Shown: positions 6,634-15,078 of the stretch, in pieces
Layout of the letters: the number at the start of each line of letters is the position of its first letter
Position numbering within the stretch: the stretch's first letter is position 1
From: Deltaproteobacteria bacterium
Lineage (GTDB): Bacteria; Desulfobacterota; B13-G15; RBG-16-54-18
Direction of reading: 5' to 3'
NCBI GenBank assembly: GCA_003646745.1
Contig: QMLM01000001.1
Span: forward strand, 1 to 30,486
Length of the DNA stretch: 30,486 nt
Made by a program: the position numbers and the translations under genes
The notes under the pieces: generated by a model
The model's database searches: none
Seen by the model: the letters and a program-made list of their open reading frames with translations, nothing else
Told to the model about the DNA's origin: nothing

Positions 6634-8214
6634 TTACTCCTTTATCAACAATTTAACCTTCGACCCCTTCACTCCTTTGACCAAAAATCCGCCTCCCTCC
6701 GGGGCCGTCACCGCAGCCTCATACCTAGCTTTGACGTCATAGAGGAAGTGTTGTACCGAGAGGTCCATCTTCTTAAAGAAGAACTTCGGGAAGATTCCCA
6801 TCCAGAAGATCATGATGATGATGGGTACCAAGGTCACAATCTCCCGGAAGTTGAGATCCTTGAGTCCTCGATTTTCCGGGTGTTTGATATCCCCAAACAT
6901 CACCCGTTGAAACATCCAAAGCATATAGGCCGCCGCCAAAATCACCCCTGTGGCCCCGAAGACCCCGTATACCGGGTTGGCCTTAAAGGTCCCCAAAAGG
7001 ATCAGAAATTCCCCCACAAAGCCGTTGGTCCCAGGCAGGGCGATGGAGGACAGCGCCACGATCATGAAGAAAGTAGCAAATATCGGCATCACCCGCGAGA
7101 GCCCGCCGAAATCGGCGATCAGCCTGGTATGTCTCCTCTCATAGATCATCCCCACGATCAAAAACAGTGCCCCCGTGCTCACCCCATGGTTGAGCATCTG
7201 ATAGATGCTCCCCTGTACCCCTTGCACGTTAAAGGCGAACATCCCCAGCATGACAAAGCCGAGGTGACTTACACTGGAAAAGGCCACCAATTTCTTAAGG
7301 TCATCTTGCATCATGGAGACCAGGGCTCCGTAGATGATCCCGATAAGTGCCAAGACCGATATCACAGGGATGGCCTTGAAGGCAGCGGCGGGGAATAAGG
7401 GAATAGCAAAACGTATGAAACCGTAAGTCCCCAGCTTCAGCAGAATTCCAGCCAGGATTACGGAGCCGGCGGTGGGGGCTTCCACATGGGCATCGGGCAA
7501 CCATGTGTGGAAGGGGAACATAGGTACCTTGATGGCAAAGGCTAGGGCAAAGGCAGCAAACATTATGTATTGCGTCTTTATGGGGAGGCTCACCTGATAG
7601 AGCTTAAGAAGGTCAAAAGTATAAACACCGGTGGCCTTCCCGTGGAGGAAGTAAAGGGCGATGATGGCCACCAACATCAACACACTCCCCGCCATAGTAT
7701 AAAGGAAGAACTTTATGGCGGCATAAATCCTCCTCGGTCCTCCCCAGACCCCGATGATGAGGTACATGGGGATCAACATGACCTCCCAGAATATATAGAA
7801 GAGAATGAGATCCAGGGCGACAAAGGCCCCGATCATACCGGTCTCCAGAAAGAGGAAGGATATCATGTATTCCTTTACACTCTTCTCGACCGCCCTCCAG
7901 GAGCTAAGGATACACAGCACGGTTAGGAAAGTGGTCAATAGAATCAACAGTAGGCTTATCCCATCAACCCCCATGTAATAGGTGACCCCCCATTCCTTAA
8001 TCCATGGGACTTTTTCCACAAACTGCATCCCGGCCTTACCCTCATCAAAATAAATAAAGAGGGGAAGAGAGATGACAAACTCGACCAGCGAGATGATGAG
8101 GGTCACCCACTTGAGGAGTTCTTCCCTCTCCCTGGGGACAAACAATAGCAGTATCGCCCCTGCAAGGGGCAGGAAGGTAATTGTTGTCAAAATGGGAAAA
8201 CCCAATTGGTTCAT
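6634..8214 (-). CDS. nuoM: NADH-quinone oxidoreductase subunit M
   Basis: A 526-residue antiporter-like subunit of the complex I membrane arm. Key residues align with the Escherichia coli protein: E144 in FYIFWEVMLIPMYL and K229 in AFAIKVPMFPFHTWLPDAH. It has about 14 transmembrane segments and a typical AGSVILAGILLKLG stretch after the channel lysine. The C-terminus carries a short charged tail. It follows nuoL by 10 bases and precedes nuoN. Full length; pumps protons in concert with NuoL and NuoN. Confidence 0.97.
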   Translation of the reverse strand: MNQLGFPILTTITFLPLAGAILLLFVPREREELLKWVTLIISLVEFVISLPLFIYFDEGKAGMQFVEKVPWIKEWGVTYYMGVDGISLLLILLTTFLTVLCILSSWRAVEKSVKEYMISFLFLETGMIGAFVALDLILFYIFWEVMLIPMYLIIGVWGGPRRIYAAIKFFLYTMAGSVLMLVAIIALYFLHGKATGVYTFDLLKLYQVSLPIKTQYIMFAAFALAFAIKVPMFPFHTWLPDAHVEAPTAGSVILAGILLKLGTYGFIRFAIPLFPAAAFKAIPVISVLALIGIIYGALVSMMQDDLKKLVAFSSVSHLGFVMLGMFAFNVQGVQGSIYQMLNHGVSTGALFLIVGMIYERRHTRLIADFGGLSRVMPIFATFFMIVALSSIALPGTNGFVGEFLILLGTFKANPVYGVFGATGVILAAAYMLWMFQRVMFGDIKHPENRGLKDLNFREIVTLVPIIIMIFWMGIFPKFFFKKMDLSVQHFLYDVKARYEAAVTAPEGGGFLVKGVKGSKVKLLIKE

Positions 8215-8224
8215 GGAAGACCTC

Positions 8225-10195
8225 TCACTTTATCAAGAATATGATGACCACCACTGCGCCCAACAGTATCCCTAGTGCATAACCCTGCACGTAGCCAGTC
8301 TGGATCTTGCGCAGGACCCTCCCCCACCAGAGCATGAGTCCCGCTACCAAATTTACACTTCGATCCACCACCCCATCGTCGAACTCCCGCCAGAAGAAGG
8401 TTCCTATCTTCTTGGCGCTGCTGACGAAACATGCCTCATATATCTCATCGACATAATATTTATTGAAGACGATAGTATAAAGGGTCCTAAATCTTTGGGC
8501 CAGCCTCTTCGGGACATCAGGCTTCAGAATGTAGAGGTATAGAGCAATGCTGATCCCGATCAGGGCGATGACCACAGAGACCACCATCAGGATGATCTCC
8601 CAGTTAACACTTCCTATCTCCTCCACTGCACCGGCGGCATAGGCAGACTTAATTAGGGATAAGGAGGCATGCCCAGCTCCCTCTGGAAGCCCTCCCAATA
8701 CAGGAGCGAGAAACTCATGAAAGTAATTCCTCCCTCCTAGGACATGGGGTATACCCACATAGCCGCCGATCACCGAAAGGACAGCCAAGATGATCAGCGG
8801 TACGGTCATAATAGGTGGGGACTCATGGATGTGTTTTTTTACCTCTTCCGAGGCCCGACATTGGCCCAAAAAGGTAACGAAGGTGAGCCGAAACATATAG
8901 AAGGCGGTCATCCCTGCCGCAACAGCCCCCACCAACCAGAGAAAGAGATGGCCATGAGGGCTGCTGAAGGCCTGCCAGAGAATCTCATCCTTGCTGAAAA
9001 ACCCCGAAAACCCGGGGATCCCCGCAATGGCCAAAGTGGCCATCAAGAAGGTCCAAAAGGTAATGGGGGTCTTCTTCCACAATCCCCCCATCTTTCTCAT
9101 ATCCAATTCCCCGCTGAGGGCGTGCATCACACTGCCCGCCCCCAAAAACAGAAGGCCCTTGAAGAAGGCATGGGTCATGAGGTGAAAAATCCCCGCGCTG
9201 AAGGCCCCTACCCCCACGGCAAGAAACATATACCCCAGCTGACTAATGGTAGAATATGCAAGAACCCGCTTTATGTCGAATTGCAAAATGCCCATAGAGG
9301 CGGCATAGATGGCCGTGGCAGCGCCGAAAATGGCTACCACCGCCATAGAGACCGGAGCCATGCTGTAAATGACGTGACAGCGAGCGATCATATACACTCC
9401 CGAGGTGACCATGGTGGCAGCATGGATTAAGGAGCTAACGGGGGTGGGACCCTCCATGGCATCGGGTAGCCATACATAGAGAGGGATCTGGGCGGACTTG
9501 CCGGTGGCCCCTACGAAGAGCAACAAGGTGATCATGGTCACAGTCACTGGATCGAGGAGATGGGCCTTGGCGAATACCTCGTTGAACTCCAAGGTGCCAA
9601 GGTGGGCAAAGATCAAAAACATCCCCAGCAAGAAGCCGAAGTCCCCTACCCTGTTGACTACAAAGGCCTTCTTGCCCGCATTGGCGGGGGCATCCCTCTC
9701 AAACCAAAAGCCGATCAACAAATAAGAACAAAGCCCTACCCCCTCCCAACCGACAAACATCAACAGGAAGTTGTTGGCCAAAACAAGGGTGAGCATCATG
9801 AAGACAAAGAGGTTGAGATAGGCAAAATACCTGGTAAATCCTGGATCATCGTGCATATAGCCCACAGAGTAGATATGGATGAAAAAGCTCACCCCGCTGA
9901 CCACCATGGCCATAACGATTGATAGAGGATCGATCTTGTAGCCAATTACCGTTTTGAGCCCTCCGGAGACTATCCAATCGAACAGGACTTTATCGGGTAC
10001 GGCGGCTCGGGCATCAGGGGGGAGTTTCAGCAGGCTGAAAAAGACCAAGATGGAGAAGAAGAAAGAAAGCCCCAGTACTGAACACGCCACCCAACTGACC
10101 ACCCTCTTGTCGAGGTTATACCACCTCCCAATCAGACCGTTGAAGAGAAATCCCACGGCAGGCAATAGAGGTATCAACCAAACATATTCGATCAT
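8225..10195 (-). CDS. nuoL: NADH-quinone oxidoreductase subunit L
   Basis: A 656-residue protein, the most distal antiporter-like subunit of complex I. E151 (LMFVGWEGVGLCSYLLIGFW region) and K233 (GKSAQIPLYVWLPDAMEGPT region) are the expected channel residues. The C-terminal part, after about residue 520, includes a long stretch consistent with the lateral helix and final anchor that brace NuoM and NuoN. The ATG at 10195 has a good aaggagcg site. It lies 19 bases after nuoK. No interruption or unusual domain. Confidence 0.97.
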   Translation of the reverse strand: MIEYVWLIPLLPAVGFLFNGLIGRWYNLDKRVVSWVACSVLGLSFFFSILVFFSLLKLPPDARAAVPDKVLFDWIVSGGLKTVIGYKIDPLSIVMAMVVSGVSFFIHIYSVGYMHDDPGFTRYFAYLNLFVFMMLTLVLANNFLLMFVGWEGVGLCSYLLIGFWFERDAPANAGKKAFVVNRVGDFGFLLGMFLIFAHLGTLEFNEVFAKAHLLDPVTVTMITLLLFVGATGKSAQIPLYVWLPDAMEGPTPVSSLIHAATMVTSGVYMIARCHVIYSMAPVSMAVVAIFGAATAIYAASMGILQFDIKRVLAYSTISQLGYMFLAVGVGAFSAGIFHLMTHAFFKGLLFLGAGSVMHALSGELDMRKMGGLWKKTPITFWTFLMATLAIAGIPGFSGFFSKDEILWQAFSSPHGHLFLWLVGAVAAGMTAFYMFRLTFVTFLGQCRASEEVKKHIHESPPIMTVPLIILAVLSVIGGYVGIPHVLGGRNYFHEFLAPVLGGLPEGAGHASLSLIKSAYAAGAVEEIGSVNWEIILMVVSVVIALIGISIALYLYILKPDVPKRLAQRFRTLYTIVFNKYYVDEIYEACFVSSAKKIGTFFWREFDDGVVDRSVNLVAGLMLWWGRVLRKIQTGYVQGYALGILLGAVVVIIFLIK

Positions 10196-10214
10196 AGGGC
10201 GCTCCTTGCTGCCT

Positions 10215-10526
10215 TCACCATTTTAATAGATTTATCTCATCCACCTTTATAGTCCCCCGCCCCCGGTAAAGGAGGACGAAGATGGCTAAGCCCACCGCCG
10301 CCTCAGCCGCCGCCACTGTCATCACAAAAAAGACCATCAAGACCCCATCTAGGGAATCTAAATAGTGGGAGGCGGTGATCAGACTGAGGTTGACGGCACT
10401 GAGCATCATCTCAATACACATAAAGATGACGATGGCATCTCTTCTGATCAGAACTCCTACCGCCCCAATAGCAAAGATTAGGGCACTCACAATCAGGTAA
10501 CAGACTGGTGGCACATTAGGAAGCAT
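10215..10526 (-). CDS. nuoK: NADH-quinone oxidoreductase subunit K
   Basis: A 103-residue, three-helix membrane protein (MrpC-like) of the complex I proton path. The two buried glutamates required for pumping are visible at E39 (IFMCIEMMLSAVNL) and E75 (TVAAAEAAVGLAI). Length matches the family. It follows nuoJ by five bases with an aaggagagg region before the ATG, and is flanked by nuoJ and nuoL as usual. Confidence 0.96.
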   Translation of the reverse strand: MLPNVPPVCYLIVSALIFAIGAVGVLIRRDAIVIFMCIEMMLSAVNLSLITASHYLDSLDGVLMVFFVMTVAAAEAAVGLAIFVLLYRGRGTIKVDEINLLKW

Positions 10527-10531
10527 CTTAC

Positions 10532-11056
10532 CTACCTCTCCTTTTTGCTTAGGATCACTGCTCCAATGATCCCCACCAACAACAGGATGGAGGCCACCTC
10601 AAAGGGGAAGAGGAAGCGGGTAAATAACAGACTCGCCACCGCCTTGATATCGCCCATCTGGGCAATCTTTTCCGGTGTGAACTCCCCCTTTACCCCCGGC
10701 AATACCCTCAGGGCAATCCCATAGACAAGCTCAGCAAAAAGAATTAAGGCCACTACTAGCCCTATTACCTTAGCAGGGGAAAGACGGACCTTATAAGTCC
10801 TCCTCTCCTCCTCCACACTCAACAACATGATGACGAAGATGACCAACATCATGATGGCCCCAGCATAAATCATCACCTGGATGATGGCGATGAACTGGGA
10901 GTTAAGAAGCAAATAGAGGACAGCAATACAAAGAAAATTAAGCACCAAAAACAAAGCCGAGTGGATCGGATTGCGGCGAGTAATTACCATCACCGCAGCA
11001 AATATAGCAGTAAGAGCGGTCAAAATAAAGACGATCCAATGAAAGAGGCTCCCCAT
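10532..11056 (-). CDS. nuoJ: NADH-quinone oxidoreductase subunit J
   Basis: A 174-residue membrane protein with about five hydrophobic segments. The third segment contains the family's YAGAIMMLVIFVIMLL stretch, whose helix can switch to a pi-bulge and couples quinone reduction to pumping. A poorly conserved charged loop (residues about 90-140) precedes a last helix ending in SKKER. The ATG at 11056 has an aaggagggg site. Located between nuoI and nuoK, as in canonical operons. Confidence 0.95.
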   Translation of the reverse strand: MGSLFHWIVFILTALTAIFAAVMVITRRNPIHSALFLVLNFLCIAVLYLLLNSQFIAIIQVMIYAGAIMMLVIFVIMLLSVEEERRTYKVRLSPAKVIGLVVALILFAELVYGIALRVLPGVKGEFTPEKIAQMGDIKAVASLLFTRFLFPFEVASILLLVGIIGAVILSKKER

Positions 11057-11062
11057 GATTAT

Positions 11063-11476
11063 CTACCCCTCCTTCGGTGCGTTGGCCAAAAGCCTCTCTT
11101 TGTCTAAGACGAAGTCTTCTCGACGGTAATCCACAAACTCATAGTTTTTGCCCAATTTGATGGCATTTACCGGACAGGCCTCGGCGCAGAACCCGCAGAA
11201 AATACACCTCGTGACATTTATCTCATAGGTCTCGGGGTACCTTTCCCCTGACTCCAACTCTACGGCTACCAGATGGATGCAATTAGAGGGACACACTGCC
11301 ACACAGAGTCCACATGCCACACAACGGGTATCACCTTTTTCATTTCGCTCGAAAAAATGTACTCCCCTCCACCTAGGGGCCACCTCCCGCTTCTGCTCAG
11401 GATACTGGATGGTCACCGGGCGGGAGAAGAACCTCTTTAGGGTAAGCCTCAATCCTCTCAACAGTGGGACGATCAT
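11063..11476 (-). CDS. nuoI: NADH-quinone oxidoreductase subunit I (two [4Fe-4S] clusters)
   Basis: A 137-residue ferredoxin-like subunit linking the peripheral arm chain to cluster N2. Two complete CxxCxxCxxxC motifs are seen: C52, C55, C58, C62 and C91, C94, C97, C101, the ligands for N6a and N6b. An amphipathic N-terminus (residues 1-20) would lie on the membrane surface. Normal length, 15 bases after nuoH. It passes electrons to NuoB, whose own N2 ligand set is unusual in this genome. Confidence 0.96.
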   Translation of the reverse strand: MIVPLLRGLRLTLKRFFSRPVTIQYPEQKREVAPRWRGVHFFERNEKGDTRCVACGLCVAVCPSNCIHLVAVELESGERYPETYEINVTRCIFCGFCAEACPVNAIKLGKNYEFVDYRREDFVLDKERLLANAPKEG

Positions 11477-11491
11477 CGTATTACACTCCCT

Positions 11492-12487
11492 TTAAAGGAC
11501 CATGATCAAGCCGGTAAAAAATATATTGGCCAAGGTTAAAGGCAAAAGGACCTTCCAACCGAGCTTCATGATCTGGTCATACCTCAACCTAGGGAAAGTC
11601 CCCCTTTCCCAGATACAGAAGTATACAAGTACACCGGTCTTTATCACGAACCAGATCCAGGAAAGTGAAGGGGGTAAGAAAGGACCATGCCATCCCCCAA
11701 GAAATAGCGTAGTGGCAATAGCACATACCGCCACCAAATGGGCGTATTCCGCCATGAAGAAGAGGGAGAACTTCATGCTGCTGTACTCGATGTTAAAACC
11801 ACAGGCCAGCTCTGCCTCCGCCTCAGGCATATCAAAGGGAGTCCGGTTGATCTCAGCAATGGCGCAGACCAGATAAAAGATAAAGGCGAAGGGTTGATAG
11901 AGGACATTCCAATGCCCTCCAGCCTGCCTTTGAACGATCTCCCCTAAATTGAGGGTCCCCGAGATCATCAACACCCCGATCACCGAAAGGCCCAAGGCCA
12001 ACTCATAACTTATCATCTGGGCTGCCGCTCTCAGGGCCCCGATCACCCCATATTTGTTATAACCCGACCAGCCACCAAGCACAACGCCATACTCCCCTAA
12101 GGAAGCAATACCGAAGACATAAAGTAGACCGATATCTAGGTCGGCTATGGTAAGGGAGACAGTCCTGCCAAAGATCTCAATCTTATCCCCAAAGGGGATC
12201 ACGGCAAAGAGGCACAGCGCCGCCACAATACTGATCATGGGGGCGATGATAAAAATGGTTTTATCCGCCTTAGCCGGAACCACTTCTTCTTTAAAGAAGG
12301 CCTTGATCCCATCGGCGATGGGCTGAAGGAGACCAAAAGGCCCCACCCTATTGGGCCCATATCTTACCTGGATATGACCCAACACCTTTCTCTCCACAAG
12401 GGTAAGATAGGCCACCGTACCCATTAGGACGGCAAAGACCACCACCACCTTCACCACGGCCTCAATCAGAAAATAGACTAGCTCCAT
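11492..12487 (-). CDS. nuoH: NADH-quinone oxidoreductase subunit H
   Basis: A 331-residue membrane subunit with about eight helices that forms the quinone chamber and anchors the peripheral arm. Signatures include LVERKVLGHIQVRYGPNRVG near residues 30-49 and EINRTPFDMPEAEAEL around residues 215-230, with the acidic residues of the E-channel. It lies 10 bases downstream of nuoG. Full length, no anomaly. Confidence 0.97.
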   Translation of the reverse strand: MELVYFLIEAVVKVVVVFAVLMGTVAYLTLVERKVLGHIQVRYGPNRVGPFGLLQPIADGIKAFFKEEVVPAKADKTIFIIAPMISIVAALCLFAVIPFGDKIEIFGRTVSLTIADLDIGLLYVFGIASLGEYGVVLGGWSGYNKYGVIGALRAAAQMISYELALGLSVIGVLMISGTLNLGEIVQRQAGGHWNVLYQPFAFIFYLVCAIAEINRTPFDMPEAEAELACGFNIEYSSMKFSLFFMAEYAHLVAVCAIATTLFLGGWHGPFLPPSLSWIWFVIKTGVLVYFCIWERGTFPRLRYDQIMKLGWKVLLPLTLANIFFTGLIMVL

Positions 12488-12497
12488 CCTCTACCCC

Positions 12498-15062
12498 TCA
12501 AACCTTCTCTAACCTGGCGGGAATCCTCCCGTAAGCTGGTACTAAAGAAACAGCATCCAATTGCGGACCCACTAGTTGGGAGGCATCCACTTCATAAAAG
12601 GGGAGATAAAGGGAAAGAACACCCTTCCTCATCCCCTCGGATCTCCTTATCTCTACCTGCACCTCACCCCAGGGGGTGGTAACCTTCACCTTGTCTCCAT
12701 CCCCAATACCCATCTCCTCGGCCTGCTCGGCGCTCATCTCTAAATAAGGATAGGAGAAGACCTTTGCCAACCCCTGAGCCCTCCTCTGGGGGCCAGAGCC
12801 TGTGAGGTGATTATAAAATATGCCCTCTACGGAAAGTAAAAAGGGATAGCCCTCCTCTTGCCCCTCCTGGGTGGGTCCTACAGGGCTAAAGACCGCCTTT
12901 TCCAAAAGATTATCCCTACCCCCACCCCGCAATTGGGTATCTGAGGCCTCAAATTCCAGCCCTCCATAGAGGGGATTGACACCTCTGATCTCCTCAAAGG
13001 TCCCTGCTGGAGACTCAGCCTTCATCTCCTTGCCCATGAAGGCCGCCAGATCCGATAAAACCTCACCTTCCCACCTCAGACCATCTGGGGGCTCCAAGGC
13101 CTTGCGCAACCTCTGAACCCTTCCCTCACAATTGGTATATGTACCGTCCAACTCAGCAAAGGATAGGGCCGGTAGGACCACATGGGCCTGCTCGGCCGTC
13201 TCTGAAAAGAACATATCCTGAACTACCAACAGCTCCAGGGCCTTTAGCCCCTCTTCTACGAGAGACCTGGGAAGGGTAATCAGGGGGTTTTCCCCCAAGA
13301 TAAACAAGGCCTTTAATTCCCCCTTGGAAGCTGCCTGAAACATCTCCACTGCCGAAAGCCCCCTTCCATTTCCTGGACGATACCCCGAAAGGAGCAGGGG
13401 AGTTGCCCCCATCTCCACGGCACCTACCATATTGGCCTGAGGTCCGACAAAGTGAAAACCCCCTCCACCGGTAAGGGCCCCGGCAAGAAGCGCCAAGTTG
13501 ACCAACCCCTTCACCTGATCTACCCCGTATGGCTGCTGCCCGAAAGGAGGAGAACAGATAAAGGCGGGCCTTTTCGCCTTGGCAAGGTGCTGTGCCGCCT
13601 CTGTAAGCAGCTCCTGAGAGACGCCAATTAGCTCCTCTACATGCTCAGGCGTAAACTTCTTGGCGGCCTCCTTGAGGGCATCCAAGCCTTCTACTGCCTC
13701 CACCCCCACTGCCCAGGCCTCTGGACCTTTCTCCAATAGGAGGTGGATCAATCCATTTGCCCAGACCAACTCGTCCCCGGGTCGTAGGCAGAACCAACAA
13801 TCTGCCTCTTCGGCCAATCTGACCCGTCTGGGGTGAACCAGTATGAGGTGCGCCCCTTTTCTCCAGAGGGCCTCCCTGACCCGATTGGCGGCGATGAGAT
13901 TATCCCTGTCCAAATCCCCTCCCACTACCACTATACAGTCGGCATCGGCAACATCATCCAAAGTGCTTGGCAGATAATCCCTGCCCAAAACCTCTTTTAT
14001 GGCCAGCCGGTACGGTTCCAGACATAGCCTACCAGTAGTATCTACATTATTGGTCCCCACCACCTCCCTCATGAATTTCTGAAAGAGGTAGACTTCCTCA
14101 TTAGTGCAGCGCGGGGATATCAACCCCCCAACTGTCCCAGGGCCGCTGCTCAAGATGACTTTGTTGATCATCGCTGCAACATAAGAGAGGGCCTCCTCCC
14201 ACGGTACCTCCTTCCAGTTCCCCGCCCCCTTAATCATGGGCCTGGTAATCCTTTCCGTACCATGGAGGAAGTCATATCCAAATCTCCCCCTTACACAGAG
14301 GCTCCCCCTGTTAGCCCCCTTATCGTCCTGGCTCGTCACCCCTATTACCCGGTTCTCGAAGATATTCAGCTCGAGCTGGCAGCCCAGGGAACAGTAGTTG
14401 CAAGTGGTGAGAACCTTTTGTTGTTGCCAGGGGCGTGCCTTGATCCTGCTGACCCTCTCGGTCAAAGCCCCTACAGGGCAGACCCTGAGACATTCCCCAC
14501 AGGAGATACAGGCCGCAGGGTCCCTTATCCCCACCTCCGCCTCATATCCCTTTCCCACCAGCTCTATAGCCCACGCTCTAGCGATCTCGTGGTCGGCCCT
14601 GATGCAACGCAAACACATAACGCAACGGTCCGCCCACTGCCTGATCAGGGGAGTGGCAAACTCCCTCATTCCCTTAGAGGACCTGGTGGCCTGATACTCC
14701 TGCTGATCTATACCGAACTCGAACACCAAATTTTGCAGTTCACATGCACCAGCCGCATCACATTGAGGACAGTCTAAAGGGTGATTAAGCAAAATGAGTT
14801 TGAGGGCATCACGGCGAATGCGCTCCAGCCTCTCCGTCTGGGTGCGAACCACTATTCCATCCTGCACATAGGTAGTACAAGCGGTCATGGGCCTCTCCGC
14901 ACCTTCTATCTCCACCACACAGAGGCGACAAGAACCGATGGGGATCAACCGAGGATGATAGCAGAGGGTAGGTATATAGATCCCGTTCTCCCGCGCCACC
15001 TCCAGGATGGTTTTGTCTGACTCAGCCGTGATCTGCTTGCCATCTATGGTCAATCTAACCAT
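12498..15062 (-). CDS. nuoG: NuoG/SfrA-like iron-sulfur and molybdopterin-fold subunit
   Basis: An 854-residue protein. Ligands seen in order: [2Fe-2S] C34, C45, C48, C62; His-Cys [4Fe-4S] H94, C98, C101, C107; two ferredoxin-type motifs C147, C150, C153 and C185, C188, C191, C195; and an N7-type motif C221, C224, C228, C256. A molybdopterin-oxidoreductase fold follows, with no evidence here that it binds cofactor. In complex I it carries electrons from the flavin subunit toward NuoI. Its partner upstream is a GltD-type protein, the pairing seen in SfrAB of Geobacter, so it may equally be called SfrA-like. The ATG at 15062 has ggaggagcg just before it; the in-frame ATG at 15074 lacks a good site. 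Confidence 0.93.
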   Translation of the reverse strand: MVRLTIDGKQITAESDKTILEVARENGIYIPTLCYHPRLIPIGSCRLCVVEIEGAERPMTACTTYVQDGIVVRTQTERLERIRRDALKLILLNHPLDCPQCDAAGACELQNLVFEFGIDQQEYQATRSSKGMREFATPLIRQWADRCVMCLRCIRADHEIARAWAIELVGKGYEAEVGIRDPAACISCGECLRVCPVGALTERVSRIKARPWQQQKVLTTCNYCSLGCQLELNIFENRVIGVTSQDDKGANRGSLCVRGRFGYDFLHGTERITRPMIKGAGNWKEVPWEEALSYVAAMINKVILSSGPGTVGGLISPRCTNEEVYLFQKFMREVVGTNNVDTTGRLCLEPYRLAIKEVLGRDYLPSTLDDVADADCIVVVGGDLDRDNLIAANRVREALWRKGAHLILVHPRRVRLAEEADCWFCLRPGDELVWANGLIHLLLEKGPEAWAVGVEAVEGLDALKEAAKKFTPEHVEELIGVSQELLTEAAQHLAKAKRPAFICSPPFGQQPYGVDQVKGLVNLALLAGALTGGGGFHFVGPQANMVGAVEMGATPLLLSGYRPGNGRGLSAVEMFQAASKGELKALFILGENPLITLPRSLVEEGLKALELLVVQDMFFSETAEQAHVVLPALSFAELDGTYTNCEGRVQRLRKALEPPDGLRWEGEVLSDLAAFMGKEMKAESPAGTFEEIRGVNPLYGGLEFEASDTQLRGGGRDNLLEKAVFSPVGPTQEGQEEGYPFLLSVEGIFYNHLTGSGPQRRAQGLAKVFSYPYLEMSAEQAEEMGIGDGDKVKVTTPWGEVQVEIRRSEGMRKGVLSLYLPFYEVDASQLVGPQLDAVSLVPAYGRIPARLEKV

Positions 15063-15078
15063 CGCTCCTCCCATCTTA

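Noticed and set aside
6556..7398. Long plus-strand open frame (280 codons) opposite nuoM, rich in His, Asp and Pro
   Set aside because: Composition is what the complement of a transmembrane coding sequence gives. No start signal or family resemblance.
8744..9430. Plus-strand open frame (228 codons) opposite nuoL
   Set aside because: Antisense shadow of a conserved membrane subunit with low-complexity charged composition.
14262..14777. Plus-strand open frame (171 codons) opposite the Fe-S part of nuoG
   Set aside because: The minus strand here codes four consecutive cluster motifs of NuoG. The plus-strand frame has no support.
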